A stretch of 62,731 nucleotides of DNA, taken from Solirubrobacterales bacterium (GTDB lineage: Bacteria; Actinomycetota; Thermoleophilia; Solirubrobacterales; 70-9). The translations under genes were made by a program, and so were the position numbers. Location of the stretch: contig JANWHD010000025.1 in the NCBI GenBank assembly GCA_025450585.1, positions 1-62,731 of the forward strand. The letters run 5' to 3'. Each line of letters starts with the position of its first letter. The stretch's first letter is position 1. A model generated the notes under the pieces. It searched no databases. It worked only from the letters and a program-made list of their open reading frames with translations, and was not told the DNA's origin. Of this stretch, positions 1-8,600 are shown one piece after another.

Positions 1-498
1 CTGCCCGACCGCACCGTCTACGACAACGTCGCCTACGCGCTGCAGGTGATCGGCGCCAGCCGTGCCCAGATCCGCACCCAGGTGCCCGAGACGCTGCGCC
101 TGGTCGGCCTCTCGACCAAGCTGCACAGCTACCCCGATCAGCTCTCCGGCGGCGAGCAGCAGCGAGTCTCGATCGCCCGCGCCTTCGTCAACCACCCGCC
201 GTTGCTGCTCGCCGACGAGCCCAGCGGCAACCTCGACCCGGTCACCTCGATCGGCGTGATGCAGCTGCTCTACCGGATCAACAAGACCGGCACGACGGTC
301 GTCGTCGTCACCCACGACCGCGAGATGGTCGACAACATGCAGCGCCGGGTGATCGAGCTCTACGAGGGCCGCGTCGTCCGCGACGAGGTCAGCGGCGGCT
401 ACACCGAGGAGTCGACGACCGAGTTCGGCGTGCGGATGCGGGCCGAGATGGGCGTCGCCCCCGAGGGCCAGACCAACGGACACGACTCGCTCTTCTGA
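1..498 (+). CDS. ftsE: Cell division ATP-binding protein FtsE (5' end missing)
   Basis: ATPase of the FtsEX complex, which couples ATP hydrolysis at the inner face of the membrane to activation of periplasmic cell-wall hydrolases at the septum. The window opens inside the gene, so the Walker A part is lost; 165 residues remain. Visible are the ABC signature LSGGEQQR, the Walker B segment [13 protein letters not shown] and the switch histidine in VVVVTHD. FtsE is preferred over a generic MacB/LolD ATPase because the next gene is a clear FtsX, starting inside the ftsE stop codon (ATGA-type overlap), which implies translational coupling. A C-terminal extension of about 40 residues follows the H-loop region. 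Confidence 0.93.
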   Translation: MPDRTVYDNVAYALQVIGASRAQIRTQVPETLRLVGLSTKLHSYPDQLSGGEQQRVSIARAFVNHPPLLLADEPSGNLDPVTSIGVMQLLYRINKTGTTVVVVTHDREMVDNMQRRVIELYEGRVVRDEVSGGYTEESTTEFGVRMRAEMGVAPEGQTNGHDSLF

Positions 499-1415
499 TG
501 TCGCGCTTCTTCTTCTTCACTCAGGAGGCATTCCGCGCGCTGCGCCGCAACGGTGCTCCGAGCATGGCGGCGATCGTCACCACGGTTACCACCGTGATCC
601 TGCTCGGGGTTCTCATCCCCGTCTTCCAGACGACCCAGGCGAAGAGTGAGTCCGTGCGCGAGAGCCTCGAGATCCGGGCCGCGATCTACGACGACGCGAC
701 CCAGGGCGAAATCGCCGCGTTGCAGACCGAGCTCGAAGCGATCCCCCACGTCGAGTCGGTCGCCCTGATCACCAAGGCCGAGGCCCTGAAGGAACTCGAA
801 GACGACCTCGGTAAGAGCAAGAGCGAAGACCTGCTGACGCAGCTCCACGACAACCCGCTGCCGGCGAACTTCCAGATCAAGGCCGACGACGCTGCGAACC
901 TCGATGCGGTGCGAGCGGCGATCATGCCGCCGGGCCCGAACGGCAAGCCCCAGCCGATCTCGCCGATCGTCCAGGAGATCTTCGATCGCCAGCAGGAGTC
1001 CCAGCAGATCGAGCAGGTGACCAGCGCGCTGAAGATCGTGCTGACCGTGATCACGGCGCTGCTGATCCTCGCCTCGCTGATGCTGGTCGGCAACACGATC
1101 CGGCTCTCGATCTACACCCGGCGCCGCGAGGTAGAGGTGATGCGGTTGGTGGGGGCGACCCGTTGGTTCATCCGCTGGCCCTTCATGATCGAGGGCGTCG
1201 TCGTCGGCTTCGCGGGCGGGCTCCTCGCCATACTGATCCTGTGGCTGGGCAAGATCACGATCGTCGACCCGCTGAGCAGCACCTTCTCCTTCCTGGCGGC
1301 GCAGAACAACAGCACCCTCTCGTTCCCGGCGCTGGTCGCGATCCTCTTCGGTGCCGCGGTGCTGGTCTCGGCGGTCGGCTCCGGCATCACGCTGCGCCGC
1401 TTCCTCAAGGTCTGA
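498..1415 (+). CDS. ftsX: Cell division protein FtsX
   Basis: Membrane partner of FtsE, 305 residues. A short cytoplasmic N-terminus ([18 protein letters not shown]) leads into TM1 at about residues 22-44. An extracellular domain of about 130 residues follows, with the beginning typical of FtsX (EIRAAIYDD...). Three C-terminal membrane helices lie at about 175-200, 225-252 and 275-300. The cytoplasmic loop RRREVEVMRLVGATRWFIR between the first two of these is the characteristic FtsX/MacB-family signature. The start codon overlaps the ftsE stop. In actinobacteria FtsX activates NlpC/P60-type hydrolases; none is adjacent here, but an S41 protease follows directly. Confidence 0.95.
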   Translation: MSRFFFFTQEAFRALRRNGAPSMAAIVTTVTTVILLGVLIPVFQTTQAKSESVRESLEIRAAIYDDATQGEIAALQTELEAIPHVESVALITKAEALKELEDDLGKSKSEDLLTQLHDNPLPANFQIKADDAANLDAVRAAIMPPGPNGKPQPISPIVQEIFDRQQESQQIEQVTSALKIVLTVITALLILASLMLVGNTIRLSIYTRRREVEVMRLVGATRWFIRWPFMIEGVVVGFAGGLLAILILWLGKITIVDPLSSTFSFLAAQNNSTLSFPALVAILFGAAVLVSAVGSGITLRRFLKV

Positions 1416-1422
1416 ACGCATC

Positions 1423-2613
1423 GTGAGGGGTTGGGGGTGGGGGGTCGCCGGCCTCGCGGTCGCAATCGCGGTTGTCCTCTGCGTCGGCATCTGGCTCGGC
1501 GGCCACCCCGCGCAGCTGCCCGAATTCCTCCGCGACCGCTTCGTCGACGACTCGGCTGGGCTGACCGCCGAAGCGACCGAACTGATCGAGGACAACTACT
1601 ACCGGCCGGTCGGAACCGAGGAGCTGACCAACGCATCGCTGCAGGGGATGGTTCGCGAGCTGCGCCGCCGCCACGACGACCGCTTCTCCGACTACTTCTC
1701 GCCGGACGCGCTGGCTCGCTTCAACGAAGCGATCTCGGGCCGCTTCTCCGGAATCGGCCTAACCGTCGAGGAAGTGAAGCCGGGCCTGCGTATCGACCGT
1801 GTCTTCCCCGGCTCGCCGGCCGAGGAGGCGGGGCTGGAGATAGGCGACACGATCGTCTCTGTCGACGGCAGATCGATTGCCGGTAAGAGCAGCGCGTTCT
1901 CCACCGAGAAGATCAAGGGCCCGGAAGGCACCGAGGTGACAATCGGCGTGCGCGAAACGCCGGGCGGGGGGGTTCGCGAGCTGGAGATCACCCGGGCCCA
2001 GATCGCGCTGCCGGTGGTGACCAGCAGGATCGAGCGGGTAGATGGGCGCAAGCTCGGCTACGTCCGCATGGTCACCTTCAGCGAAGGCGTCCACGCGCTT
2101 CTGCGCGAAGAGGTTGAGAAGCTTGAGCGCAAGGGCGTCGAGGGGATCGTGCTCGACCTGCGTGCGAACGGCGGCGGGCTGCTCGACGAGGCCGTGCTCA
2201 CCGCGAGCGTCTTCCTGCCCAAGGGCGAAGTCGTCGTCAGCACCGAGTCGCGCACCCAGGGGGATGTCGTCTACGAGACCGTCGGCGACAACCTCAGGGC
2301 CGTGCCGATGGTCGTCCTGATCGGTCGCAACACGGCCTCGGCCGCGGAGATCCTCACCGCGGCGCTTGCCGATGACGCCGGTGCCACCGTGGTGGGCACC
2401 CGTTCCTATGGCAAGGGCGTCTTCCAGCAGGAGATCGGCCTCTCCAACGGCGGCGCCCTGAAGCTGACGATCGGCGAGTACTTCACCCCCGACGGCGTCA
2501 ATCTGGCCGAGAGCCACGGCATCCACCCCGACGTCCGGGTGCGCAACCTGCCCCGGACCGCGCCCGACGAGGCGCTCGACCGCGCCCTGAAGGTCCTGGC
2601 AGCGCAGCGATGA
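1423..2613 (+). CDS. C-terminal processing peptidase, S41 family, with PDZ domain
   Basis: Membrane-anchored serine protease of the CtpA/Tsp family, 396 residues from a GTG start 7 nt after the ftsX stop. The open frame extends upstream into ftsX, but that part overlaps ftsX coding. The GTG gives a good signal anchor (about residues 5-24), then a helical region, a PDZ domain (GIGLTVEEV... to the IVSVDG loop) and the S41 catalytic domain. The nucleophile is Ser306 (TASAAEIL) and the general base Lys331 (SYGKGVF). Their 25-residue spacing matches the family. It probably trims exported or septal proteins; position after ftsEX suggests a cell-wall role, which is inference. Confidence 0.92.
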   Translation: MRGWGWGVAGLAVAIAVVLCVGIWLGGHPAQLPEFLRDRFVDDSAGLTAEATELIEDNYYRPVGTEELTNASLQGMVRELRRRHDDRFSDYFSPDALARFNEAISGRFSGIGLTVEEVKPGLRIDRVFPGSPAEEAGLEIGDTIVSVDGRSIAGKSSAFSTEKIKGPEGTEVTIGVRETPGGGVRELEITRAQIALPVVTSRIERVDGRKLGYVRMVTFSEGVHALLREEVEKLERKGVEGIVLDLRANGGGLLDEAVLTASVFLPKGEVVVSTESRTQGDVVYETVGDNLRAVPMVVLIGRNTASAAEILTAALADDAGATVVGTRSYGKGVFQQEIGLSNGGALKLTIGEYFTPDGVNLAESHGIHPDVRVRNLPRTAPDEALDRALKVLAAQR

Positions 2614-2671
2614 GCCTCCAGTGCGCCCTTTCCCGCTCATACCCAGATGAAGCGCGCCGGAAGGACTGTCG

Positions 2672-4282
2672 GTGAGCAAGCGCGACTGGCGCTACTACCG
2701 CGCTCGCCAGCAGGCTCGGGGGAGGGGCCGGGAGAAGGCGCGGCCGCGCAACGCCCGCGAGGCAGTCGAAACGCTGCTGGCTGACGGGCTCGGGCGCCGG
2801 GGCTTTCCCGCCGCTATCGAGGTCGAAGCGGGACGCGCCGCCGATGCCGCCGAAGACAGCGGGATCCGCCGCCGGGACCTGACCGAGCTGCCGACCTTCA
2901 CCGTCGATCCCGCGACCGCGCGCGACTTCGACGATGCGGTCTCGGCGCGGCGGGAGGGCGACGCGGCACGCGTCTGGATCCACATCGCCGACGTCGCCGC
3001 CCACGTCCGACCCGGCACGCCGCTTGACCTCGAGGCGCGCCGGCGCGCGAACAGCACCTATGTGCCGGGCACCGTCGAGCCGATGCTGCCTCGCGCCCTG
3101 AGCGAGGACGCGTGCAGCCTGGCGCCGGGAGTGGAGAGGCTCGCGGTGACGGCCGAGATTGAGCTCGGTCCATCCGGCACTCCACTGTCGGCGAGCTTCT
3201 ACCGCAGCCGCATCCGTTCCCGGGCGCGCCTGGACTACGACCAGCTCGACCGGGTCTTCGACGGTCGCGAGAGCCCGCCGGAGGACGTCGTCGAGCCGCT
3301 GGCGGTGGCCCGCGAGGTGGCGGCGGCCCTGGATGAGCGTCGCGGGGCGACCAGCCTCGACGTCGAGTCCTTCGAGCCGGAGTTCCGCTTCGACGCGGAC
3401 GGGAACGTGACCGGCGCTCGCTCGGTGGCGCAGACCGAGTCCCACCGGTTGATCGAGCGGCTGATGATCCTCGCCAACGAACAGGTCGCCCAGCTGCTCG
3501 AGCGCAAGCGAGTGCCCGCCGTCTACCGGGTCCACGCCCAGTCGGATCCCAGCCGGATCGAGCGCTTGGTCGAGCAGCTGCACGCGCTGGGTGTGCCGAC
3601 CCCGCCACTGCGCCAGGGCCTGGCACCTGGCCAAGCGGGGGAGGTCGCGGCGGAGGCGAGCCGGCTGGTGATCGAGGAGGCGGCGCGGCGCGGGCACGGC
3701 CGCGAGGCGTATACATCGCTCGTGCTCCGCTCCCAGATGCAAGCGTCTTACAGCGACCGCAACAGCGGCCACGCCGGCTTGGGCAGCCCCGCCTACTGCC
3801 ACTTCACCTCGCCGATCCGGCGCTATCCAGACCTGCTGGTCCACCGTGCGCTGCTGGCGACGCTGGGCGAGGGGGAGGAGGCCCCCCGAGCGGCCGAGGC
3901 GCGGGAGGCGGCCTGGCACTCGAGCGAGCGGGAGCGCGAGTCGGCGAAGATCGAGCGCAGCGCCGACGACGTCTGTGCTGCCTACCTGCTGGAGCGCGAG
4001 CTCGGCGAGCGCGGCGCGGAGGTCGCGTTCGATGGCGAGGTGTCGGGCGTCATCCGGGCCGGTGCCTTCGCCGCCTTCGGCGGCGAGCTGGGAGACGTAT
4101 ACGAGGGCTTCGTGCCCGCCCGCACGATGGCGGGCGAGCGCTTCGAGCTGAACGAGACCGAGACGGCGCTGGCCGGCCGCGAGTCCGGTGCCTCCCTGCG
4201 GCTCGGGGATCCGATATCCGTCCGGGTGACGGGAGTCGAAGCGCCACGCGGCCGGGTCGATCTGGAGATCGCCGATGGCTAA
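2672..4282 (+). CDS. RNB-domain 3'-5' exoribonuclease (RNase II/R family), short form
   Basis: Hydrolytic 3'-5' exoribonuclease, 536 residues from GTG with a GGAAGG ribosome-binding site about 7 nt upstream. The RNB core begins near residue 70 with TVDPATARDFDDAVS, whose aspartates bind the catalytic metal ions, and continues through the HIADVAAHV and STYVPGTVEPMLP blocks. The late conserved block HFTSPIRRYPDLLVHR is at about 372-387. A C-terminal S1-like beta domain (about 450-530) ends the protein. The N-terminal cold-shock domains of full-length RNase R (about 750-800 residues) are missing, so it resembles the compact actinobacterial type. The gene overlaps smpB by 8 nt. RNase R acts with SmpB/tmRNA in nonstop mRNA decay in E. 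coli; a similar partnership here is inferred. Confidence 0.9.
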   Translation: MSKRDWRYYRARQQARGRGREKARPRNAREAVETLLADGLGRRGFPAAIEVEAGRAADAAEDSGIRRRDLTELPTFTVDPATARDFDDAVSARREGDAARVWIHIADVAAHVRPGTPLDLEARRRANSTYVPGTVEPMLPRALSEDACSLAPGVERLAVTAEIELGPSGTPLSASFYRSRIRSRARLDYDQLDRVFDGRESPPEDVVEPLAVAREVAAALDERRGATSLDVESFEPEFRFDADGNVTGARSVAQTESHRLIERLMILANEQVAQLLERKRVPAVYRVHAQSDPSRIERLVEQLHALGVPTPPLRQGLAPGQAGEVAAEASRLVIEEAARRGHGREAYTSLVLRSQMQASYSDRNSGHAGLGSPAYCHFTSPIRRYPDLLVHRALLATLGEGEEAPRAAEAREAAWHSSERERESAKIERSADDVCAAYLLERELGERGAEVAFDGEVSGVIRAGAFAAFGGELGDVYEGFVPARTMAGERFELNETETALAGRESGASLRLGDPISVRVTGVEAPRGRVDLEIADG

Positions 4283-4757
4283 GTCCAAGAAGAAGCGAGA
4301 GCCGGCCTCCGGCGACGTCGCCACCAACCGCCGCGCCCGGCAGAAGTTCGAACCGATCGAGAAGATGGAGGCTGGCATCGTCCTCCAGGGCTCGGAGGTC
4401 AAGTCGTTGCGCAACGGCAAGGCGCAGATGGGCGACGCCTACGCGGTCGTCGAGCGCAACGAGGTCTGGCTGCGCAACCTCCACATTCCGCCCTACGAGC
4501 CAGCCAGCCGCGAGAACCATGAGCCCGAGCGGCCGCGCAAGCTGCTGCTGCACCGGGCCGAGATCGAACGGCTGGTGGGCAAGACAGCGGAGAAGGGGCT
4601 GACGCTGATCCCGACCCGGATCTACTTCAAGGGCTCGCGAGCGAAGGTCGAGCTTGCACTGGCGCGCGGCAAGGAGGGGCGAGATCGCCGCCGCGAGATC
4701 GCCGAGCGCGACGTGCGCCGCGAGGTCGAGCGCGAATTCAAGAGCCGGATGAGGTAG
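4275..4757 (+). CDS. smpB: SsrA-binding protein SmpB
   Basis: Small RNA-binding protein (160 residues) that delivers alanyl-tmRNA to stalled ribosomes. The oligonucleotide-binding-fold core is complete: TNRRARQKFE, EAGIVLQGSEVKSLRNGK, DAYAVVERNEVWLRNLHIPPYE and the late LIPTRIYFKGSRAKVELALARGK. The basic C-terminal tail (RDRRREIAERD...EFKSRMR) normally inserts into the empty mRNA channel. It starts 8 nt inside the RNB exoribonuclease gene, so the two are cotranslated. Its RNA partner, ssrA, is on the same strand at 8181-8540. Confidence 0.98.
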   Translation: MAKSKKKREPASGDVATNRRARQKFEPIEKMEAGIVLQGSEVKSLRNGKAQMGDAYAVVERNEVWLRNLHIPPYEPASRENHEPERPRKLLLHRAEIERLVGKTAEKGLTLIPTRIYFKGSRAKVELALARGKEGRDRRREIAERDVRREVEREFKSRMR

Positions 4758-4761
4758 CTTC

Positions 4762-6519
4762 GTGGACATGCGATCCCGTTCTGCCCTGGTACTCCCAGTG
4801 TCGGCGCTCGTCGTGGCCCTGATCGCCCCCGCCCAGGCACAGGCCGACTCCTTCCCGAGCGAAGCCGGCGACTTCATCGGCGACAACATCCAGTACTTCG
4901 TCGGCGGCCTCGTGGCGGCGATCCTGCTGCTTCTGCTGGTCGTCAGCATCACCCAGCGCCGCAGCAAGGAGAAGGCGAAGAGGCAGGCTGCCCCACCGGC
5001 GCCGTCTATCACCTCTCCAAAGTCGCCCACCGGGTCCGTGCCCCCCTCCGCATCGACGTCCCAGACCGCCGAGCTGTCCGCCGTGCAGGCGCCGGTGGCT
5101 GCTCCTCCTCCGGCTGTATCCCCGCCACCTCCCGTCGTCGGCGGTATGGCGCCGGGTGCCAAGGAGAAGCGCAAGCAGGCGCGGGAACAGCAACGTGCGG
5201 CCCGGGTCGAGCATCGCAAGCGCCGCCAGGCGGAGTCGAAGCGCAGGCGGGAAGAACGGGCGGCGAAACGCGCCGAACGCCGCTTCAGCCCGCCTGGTGG
5301 ACGCAGACACTCCGGACGCCGGGCGCGCAAGGACGCGGCGAAGGCAGAGCGGCAGCTGGCTGAGGCCAGAGCCGCTCACGAGCGCGAACAGCTTCAGCAG
5401 GCGAGCCAGGCCACCCTGGCCGGCGTGCCTCCGGTCCAGCCGGCTCCGGCGGCCCAGCCGTCGCCCTTGCAGGCGATGCCGCCCGCGCCACCGTTCTCCC
5501 AGCAGCCCCCGGTCGAGCCGGCCCCGCCACCCCCTCCGGTGGCGATGGCTCCGCAGGGGGCGCCTCCCGGCTACGACGGCCCCGCCGCCGCCGAGCAGAG
5601 GGTGCAGGCGAAGGTGGGGGAGATTCAGCGTGAGGAGGAGCGCATTCGTGCCGAGGCCGACCGCCGCATAGCGGAGGCCGAGCGGCTCCAGCGTGAGGCC
5701 GAGCAGCGCACCGCCGCCGCTCAGGGAGGGCAGGCGACCCAGTCGATGGAGGCCTTCCAGGCCAGCCCGCCGCCGGTCGCCCCAGTGGGTGCCGCGAGCG
5801 GGGGCCTCGAGACCGCCGAACAGCGCCTTCAGCAGGAACGCGAAGCGCAGGAGAGGGCGATGGCTGAGGCGCAGGAGCGCTTGCGCCAGATCGAGGAGCG
5901 GACCAGGGAAGCGGAGCGCCGCGCAGCCGAGGCCGAGCGCTTGGCAAAGCTGAAGTCCGAGGAGGAGGAGCGAGAGCGGAGGCTGCGCGAGATCCGCGAC
6001 AGCGTCGCGCAGGCGGAGGAGCGAGCCCGCGAAGCCGAGCGTCGCGCCGCCGAAGCTGAGCAGGCCGTGATCCAGTCGGTCCAGGGGCAGGGTGTCCAGC
6101 CTCCTGCGCCCCAGCCGCCCACTCCGCCGTCACCCCCCCAGCCCGCGCCGCCCCCAGCTCCCGAACCACCCGCGCCGCAACCGACTCCACCCCCCGCGCC
6201 GGAGCCGCCGACGCCTCCGCCTGCACCCGTCCCCCCGGCTCCGGCTCCCCAGCCGCCCGGACCGCCCCCGACGCCGGAGCCTCCCGCGCCGGAGCCGCCT
6301 CAGCCGGCACCGCCGGCTGCGTCGGGCAGCGGCAAGATCGAGCTCAACTCGGTCACCTTCGAGCAGCTCCGAGCAGAGAACCTCTCGGTCACCCAGGCGA
6401 CCCGCCTGCTCGCCCATCGCGAGCGGCTCGGCCGCTTCGGCTCGATCGACGACCTTGACGAGGTGGCGGGTCTGCCGCAAGAGCTGCTCGACGACCTGAA
6501 GCGTCGGGCAACCGTCTAG
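4762..6519 (+). CDS. Exported proline-rich coiled-coil protein with C-terminal helix-hairpin-helix
   Basis: A 585-residue protein of unknown function with an unusual layout. A cleavable signal (to about residue 28, ending AQAQA) is followed by a membrane helix at about 46-66 and a stop-transfer RR-K cluster. Then come alternating proline-rich stretches (about 72-130, 205-270, 447-522), a strongly basic Lys/Arg segment (about 131-200) and Glu/Ala/Arg heptad coiled coils (about 275-330 and 345-440). The last 60 residues form a ComEA-like helix-hairpin-helix unit (IELNSVTFEQL... to ...LDEVAGLPQELLDDL). The start may be GTG 4762 or ATG 4768. The HhH fold normally contacts DNA without sequence preference. 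It could span the envelope and bind DNA or a partner; no function is assigned. Confidence 0.75.
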   Translation: MDMRSRSALVLPVSALVVALIAPAQAQADSFPSEAGDFIGDNIQYFVGGLVAAILLLLLVVSITQRRSKEKAKRQAAPPAPSITSPKSPTGSVPPSASTSQTAELSAVQAPVAAPPPAVSPPPPVVGGMAPGAKEKRKQAREQQRAARVEHRKRRQAESKRRREERAAKRAERRFSPPGGRRHSGRRARKDAAKAERQLAEARAAHEREQLQQASQATLAGVPPVQPAPAAQPSPLQAMPPAPPFSQQPPVEPAPPPPPVAMAPQGAPPGYDGPAAAEQRVQAKVGEIQREEERIRAEADRRIAEAERLQREAEQRTAAAQGGQATQSMEAFQASPPPVAPVGAASGGLETAEQRLQQEREAQERAMAEAQERLRQIEERTREAERRAAEAERLAKLKSEEEERERRLREIRDSVAQAEERAREAERRAAEAEQAVIQSVQGQGVQPPAPQPPTPPSPPQPAPPPAPEPPAPQPTPPPAPEPPTPPPAPVPPAPAPQPPGPPPTPEPPAPEPPQPAPPAASGSGKIELNSVTFEQLRAENLSVTQATRLLAHRERLGRFGSIDDLDEVAGLPQELLDDLKRRATV

Positions 6520-6531
6520 GCGGGCGATCCA

Positions 6532-6669
6532 AGTTTGCGTACCCGCGGATGACGCGCCTGGCGCGGCGCTGGATCGGCACGCACGGCCTTGCGCGTAGCG
6601 CTGCTATGCGCAGCGGCCCTGCGCACCGCCCAGCTTGGCCAGTCGCGCCCCCTCGGGCACGCAAACGTT
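6532..6669. other. GC-rich intergenic region bounded by a 13-nt inverted repeat
   Basis: Between the convergent HhH gene and reductase gene there are about 160 non-coding bases. Their ends (6533-6545 and 6654-6666) can pair over 13 positions with one mismatch. The interior is made of short GC palindromes around gcgcctggcgc and gctgctatgcgcagc. It may be a large bidirectional terminator, a palindromic intergenic repeat or a structured RNA; no second copy is seen in the window. Confidence 0.45.
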
Positions 6670-6680
6670 GAATCGACCAC

Positions 6681-8069
6681 CTAGTCGGTTGCTTCAGATT
6701 CGAACTTCTCGAGCAACTTCAACCAGACCTCACTCCTGGTTGGATACGCGGCGACGGCGTGGCGGAGCTTTGAGAGCGGTACCTCGCCGACTATGGCGAC
6801 TGTTGCTGCGTGGAGGAAGTCCGCGGTCTCGAAGCCGGTGAAGGTGGCGCCGACGATGGTCTGGCGAGACTCGTCTACGACGATGCGGGAGGTGCCGCCG
6901 GTGCCCTTGCCCTGGAAGCTCGCGCCGGCGGTGCCGTCGGTGGGGACGTCGATGGCGCGGACGTCGATTCCGGCCTCTCGCGCTTGGTCGATGGTTTTGC
7001 CAACCGCGGCGACCTGGGGGTCGGTGAAGGTGACGCGTGGCGAGCCGAGCCCTTCGGCGACGGCCTCGACCGGGTGCCCGAGGGCGTTCTCGGCCGCAAC
7101 CCAGGCCTGGTACTTGCCCATGTGGGTGAAGAGGGCGCGGCCGTTGACGTCGCCGACCGCGTAGAGCCAGTCGCGGCCGCCGACTTTCATCCGGTCATCC
7201 GTCTCGAGGAACCCGCCTTTGCCTGTCGTGACGCCGATCGAGTCCAGGCCGACCCCCGAGGTACGGGGCTTGCGCCCCACCGCGACGAGCAGCTCGGCCG
7301 CCTCGACCGCGTCGCCGTCGTTCAGCTCGACCGCGATCCCGGCACCGGTGGACGCGACGCGCTGGGCCAGGACCCCGGTGCGCACGTCGACGTCGTGGTT
7401 CTCGCGCAGCGCCTCGGCGACCTCCTCGCCGGCAAAGGGCTCCTCGCGAGGGAGAAGGTGCTCGGCGCCCTCGATCAGGATCACCTCGGCACCGAGGGAC
7501 GACCAGGCCTGTGCCAGCTCCGAGCCGACCGGCCCACCCCCGAGGACGATCATGCTCTCCGGGACCCGCTTCGAGGTCGTCGCCTCGCGATTGTTCCACG
7601 CGCGCACCGAGTCGAGACCGTCGACCGGCGGCATCGCCGCGCCGCTGCCGGTCGCGATCACGACGACCTTAGTGGCCACGAGCACGTCTCCGTCGACGCG
7701 CACGCGGCGCTCGCCGTCGAGGCTCCCCTCGCCCCGGAAGAGCTCGATTCCGCGCTCCTCCAGCCAGGGCAGCTGCCCGGAGTCGTCGAGGTCGTGGATC
7801 ACTTCGTCGCGGCGGTCGAGGATCGCTTGTGGGTCGAGCTTCCCGGTTACCGCCTCAGCGACGCCGGGCACCCGCCGCGCCTCGCCGAGCAGGTCGGCGG
7901 GCCGCAGCAGCGCCTTCGAGGGCATGCAGGCGTAGTAGGAGCACTCGCCACCGACCAGGTGCTGCTCGACGATCGCCACCGACATCCCGCCGTCGGCGAG
8001 CCGCCCGGCGCAGACCTCCCCTGGCGCACCGGCACCGAGGACGATCGCGTCGAACTGCAGGTCGGCCAT
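6681..8069 (-). CDS. FAD-dependent pyridine nucleotide-disulfide oxidoreductase
   Basis: Class-I flavoprotein disulfide reductase (lipoamide dehydrogenase/mercuric reductase relatives), 462 residues. The FAD dinucleotide-binding motif is at about residues 8-24 (AIVLGAGAPGEVCAG). The redox-active pair is C43-x4-C48 (GECSYYACMPSK). The NAD(P)H-binding glycine motif is VLGGGPVGSELA, and the second FAD motif is YAVGDVNG. A C-terminal dimerisation domain closes the protein. The start is ATG 8069; a GTG lies directly upstream at 8072, and the longer frame runs into the tmRNA promoter area. The base normally found as His in the HPT-E motif is Tyr here (AYPTRSEVW). The substrate cannot be predicted; it is not beside pyruvate or 2-oxoacid dehydrogenase genes. 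Confidence 0.85.
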   Translation of the reverse strand: MADLQFDAIVLGAGAPGEVCAGRLADGGMSVAIVEQHLVGGECSYYACMPSKALLRPADLLGEARRVPGVAEAVTGKLDPQAILDRRDEVIHDLDDSGQLPWLEERGIELFRGEGSLDGERRVRVDGDVLVATKVVVIATGSGAAMPPVDGLDSVRAWNNREATTSKRVPESMIVLGGGPVGSELAQAWSSLGAEVILIEGAEHLLPREEPFAGEEVAEALRENHDVDVRTGVLAQRVASTGAGIAVELNDGDAVEAAELLVAVGRKPRTSGVGLDSIGVTTGKGGFLETDDRMKVGGRDWLYAVGDVNGRALFTHMGKYQAWVAAENALGHPVEAVAEGLGSPRVTFTDPQVAAVGKTIDQAREAGIDVRAIDVPTDGTAGASFQGKGTGGTSRIVVDESRQTIVGATFTGFETADFLHAATVAIVGEVPLSKLRHAVAAYPTRSEVWLKLLEKFESEATD

Positions 8070-8159
8070 CACAAGGTTTCGCGCTTCGCTCCCGGCGCGA
8101 AGAACCAGATATGCACGCTTGGTCGCTCCGCGCTCATGGGATATTCCTACCCGACTCCG

Positions 8160-8165
8160 TACAAT
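8160..8165 (+). promoter_or_regulatory. Candidate -10 element of ssrA
   Basis: TACAAT lies 15 nt upstream of the mature tmRNA 5' end, so transcription would begin near 8172 with a short leader removed by RNase P. No convincing -35 box was found at the usual spacing. Confidence 0.4.
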
Positions 8166-8180
8166 CCGTCCACATAGCAC

Positions 8181-8540
8181 GGGGGCGACAGGCTTCGACG
8201 TGGTCGGTCCGTGCGAAAGGTTGCAGGTCGAGGTTGCCGGAGGCCTCGTTAAACCCCGGCAAAAACCAATACGTGCGGACCATGAGTTCGCCCTCGCTGC
8301 CTAGCTAGAACCTAGGCGATGAGAGTCGGTCCTCTCCCGCCCGCGGAGGGGGCAGCCGGCTTCAGAACGCGGGCTTACCCAGGCGGATCGCCCCGTCTGC
8401 CAGGGGACAATTCAGAGGGCTTTATCTCCCGCAGTGCCCGCCGGCGCGGACCCCGGGAGACGAGAATCAAGCGCCGGCTATACCTGTAGACACCTTCGCG
8501 CTACGGTCTCGGACCCGAGTTCAATTCTCGGCGCCTCCAT
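8181..8540 (+). ncRNA. ssrA: Transfer-messenger RNA (tmRNA, SsrA)
   Basis: One-piece tmRNA of about 360 nt, which rescues stalled ribosomes with SmpB. The 5' end GGGGGCG (8181-8187) pairs with CGCCTCC (8533-8539) to form the acceptor stem, followed by discriminator A8540; CCA is not encoded. The tRNA-like 3' part contains a T-loop segment (GAGTTCAATTCTC). The tag reading frame ends DHEFALAA then TAG at 8302-8304. The likely resume codon is GCG 8275, giving ADHEFALAA, because the bases before it (ATACGT) resemble the E. coli resume context. The stop codon lies in a perfect 6-bp hairpin (8299-8317), as expected for helix H5. Pseudoknots follow but were not individually folded. Confidence 0.95.
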
Positions 8541-8546
8541 CGGTCC

Positions 8547-8600
8547 CGCCGACGGGCCTAAAACGTCCCCCTATGGGAGCGTTTTAGGCCCGTCGGCGGT
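8547..8600. terminator. Bidirectional terminator after ssrA
   Basis: A perfect 20-bp inverted repeat (8547-8566 with 8581-8600) around a 14-nt loop begins 6 nt after the tmRNA 3' end. It contains AAAA on one arm and TTTT on the other. It also covers the last codons and stop (8584-8586) of the convergent peroxiredoxin gene, so it probably ends transcription from both sides. Confidence 0.85.

Noticed and set aside
2498..4420. A 640-codon minus-strand frame opposite the RNB exoribonuclease
   Set aside because: Antisense shadow of a conserved gene, with no recognisable domain.
8259..8304. GCA 8259 or GGC 8258 as tmRNA resume codon
   Set aside because: Those frames either stop early or give a tag not ending in LAA; only the frame of GCG 8275 ends in the expected LAA.
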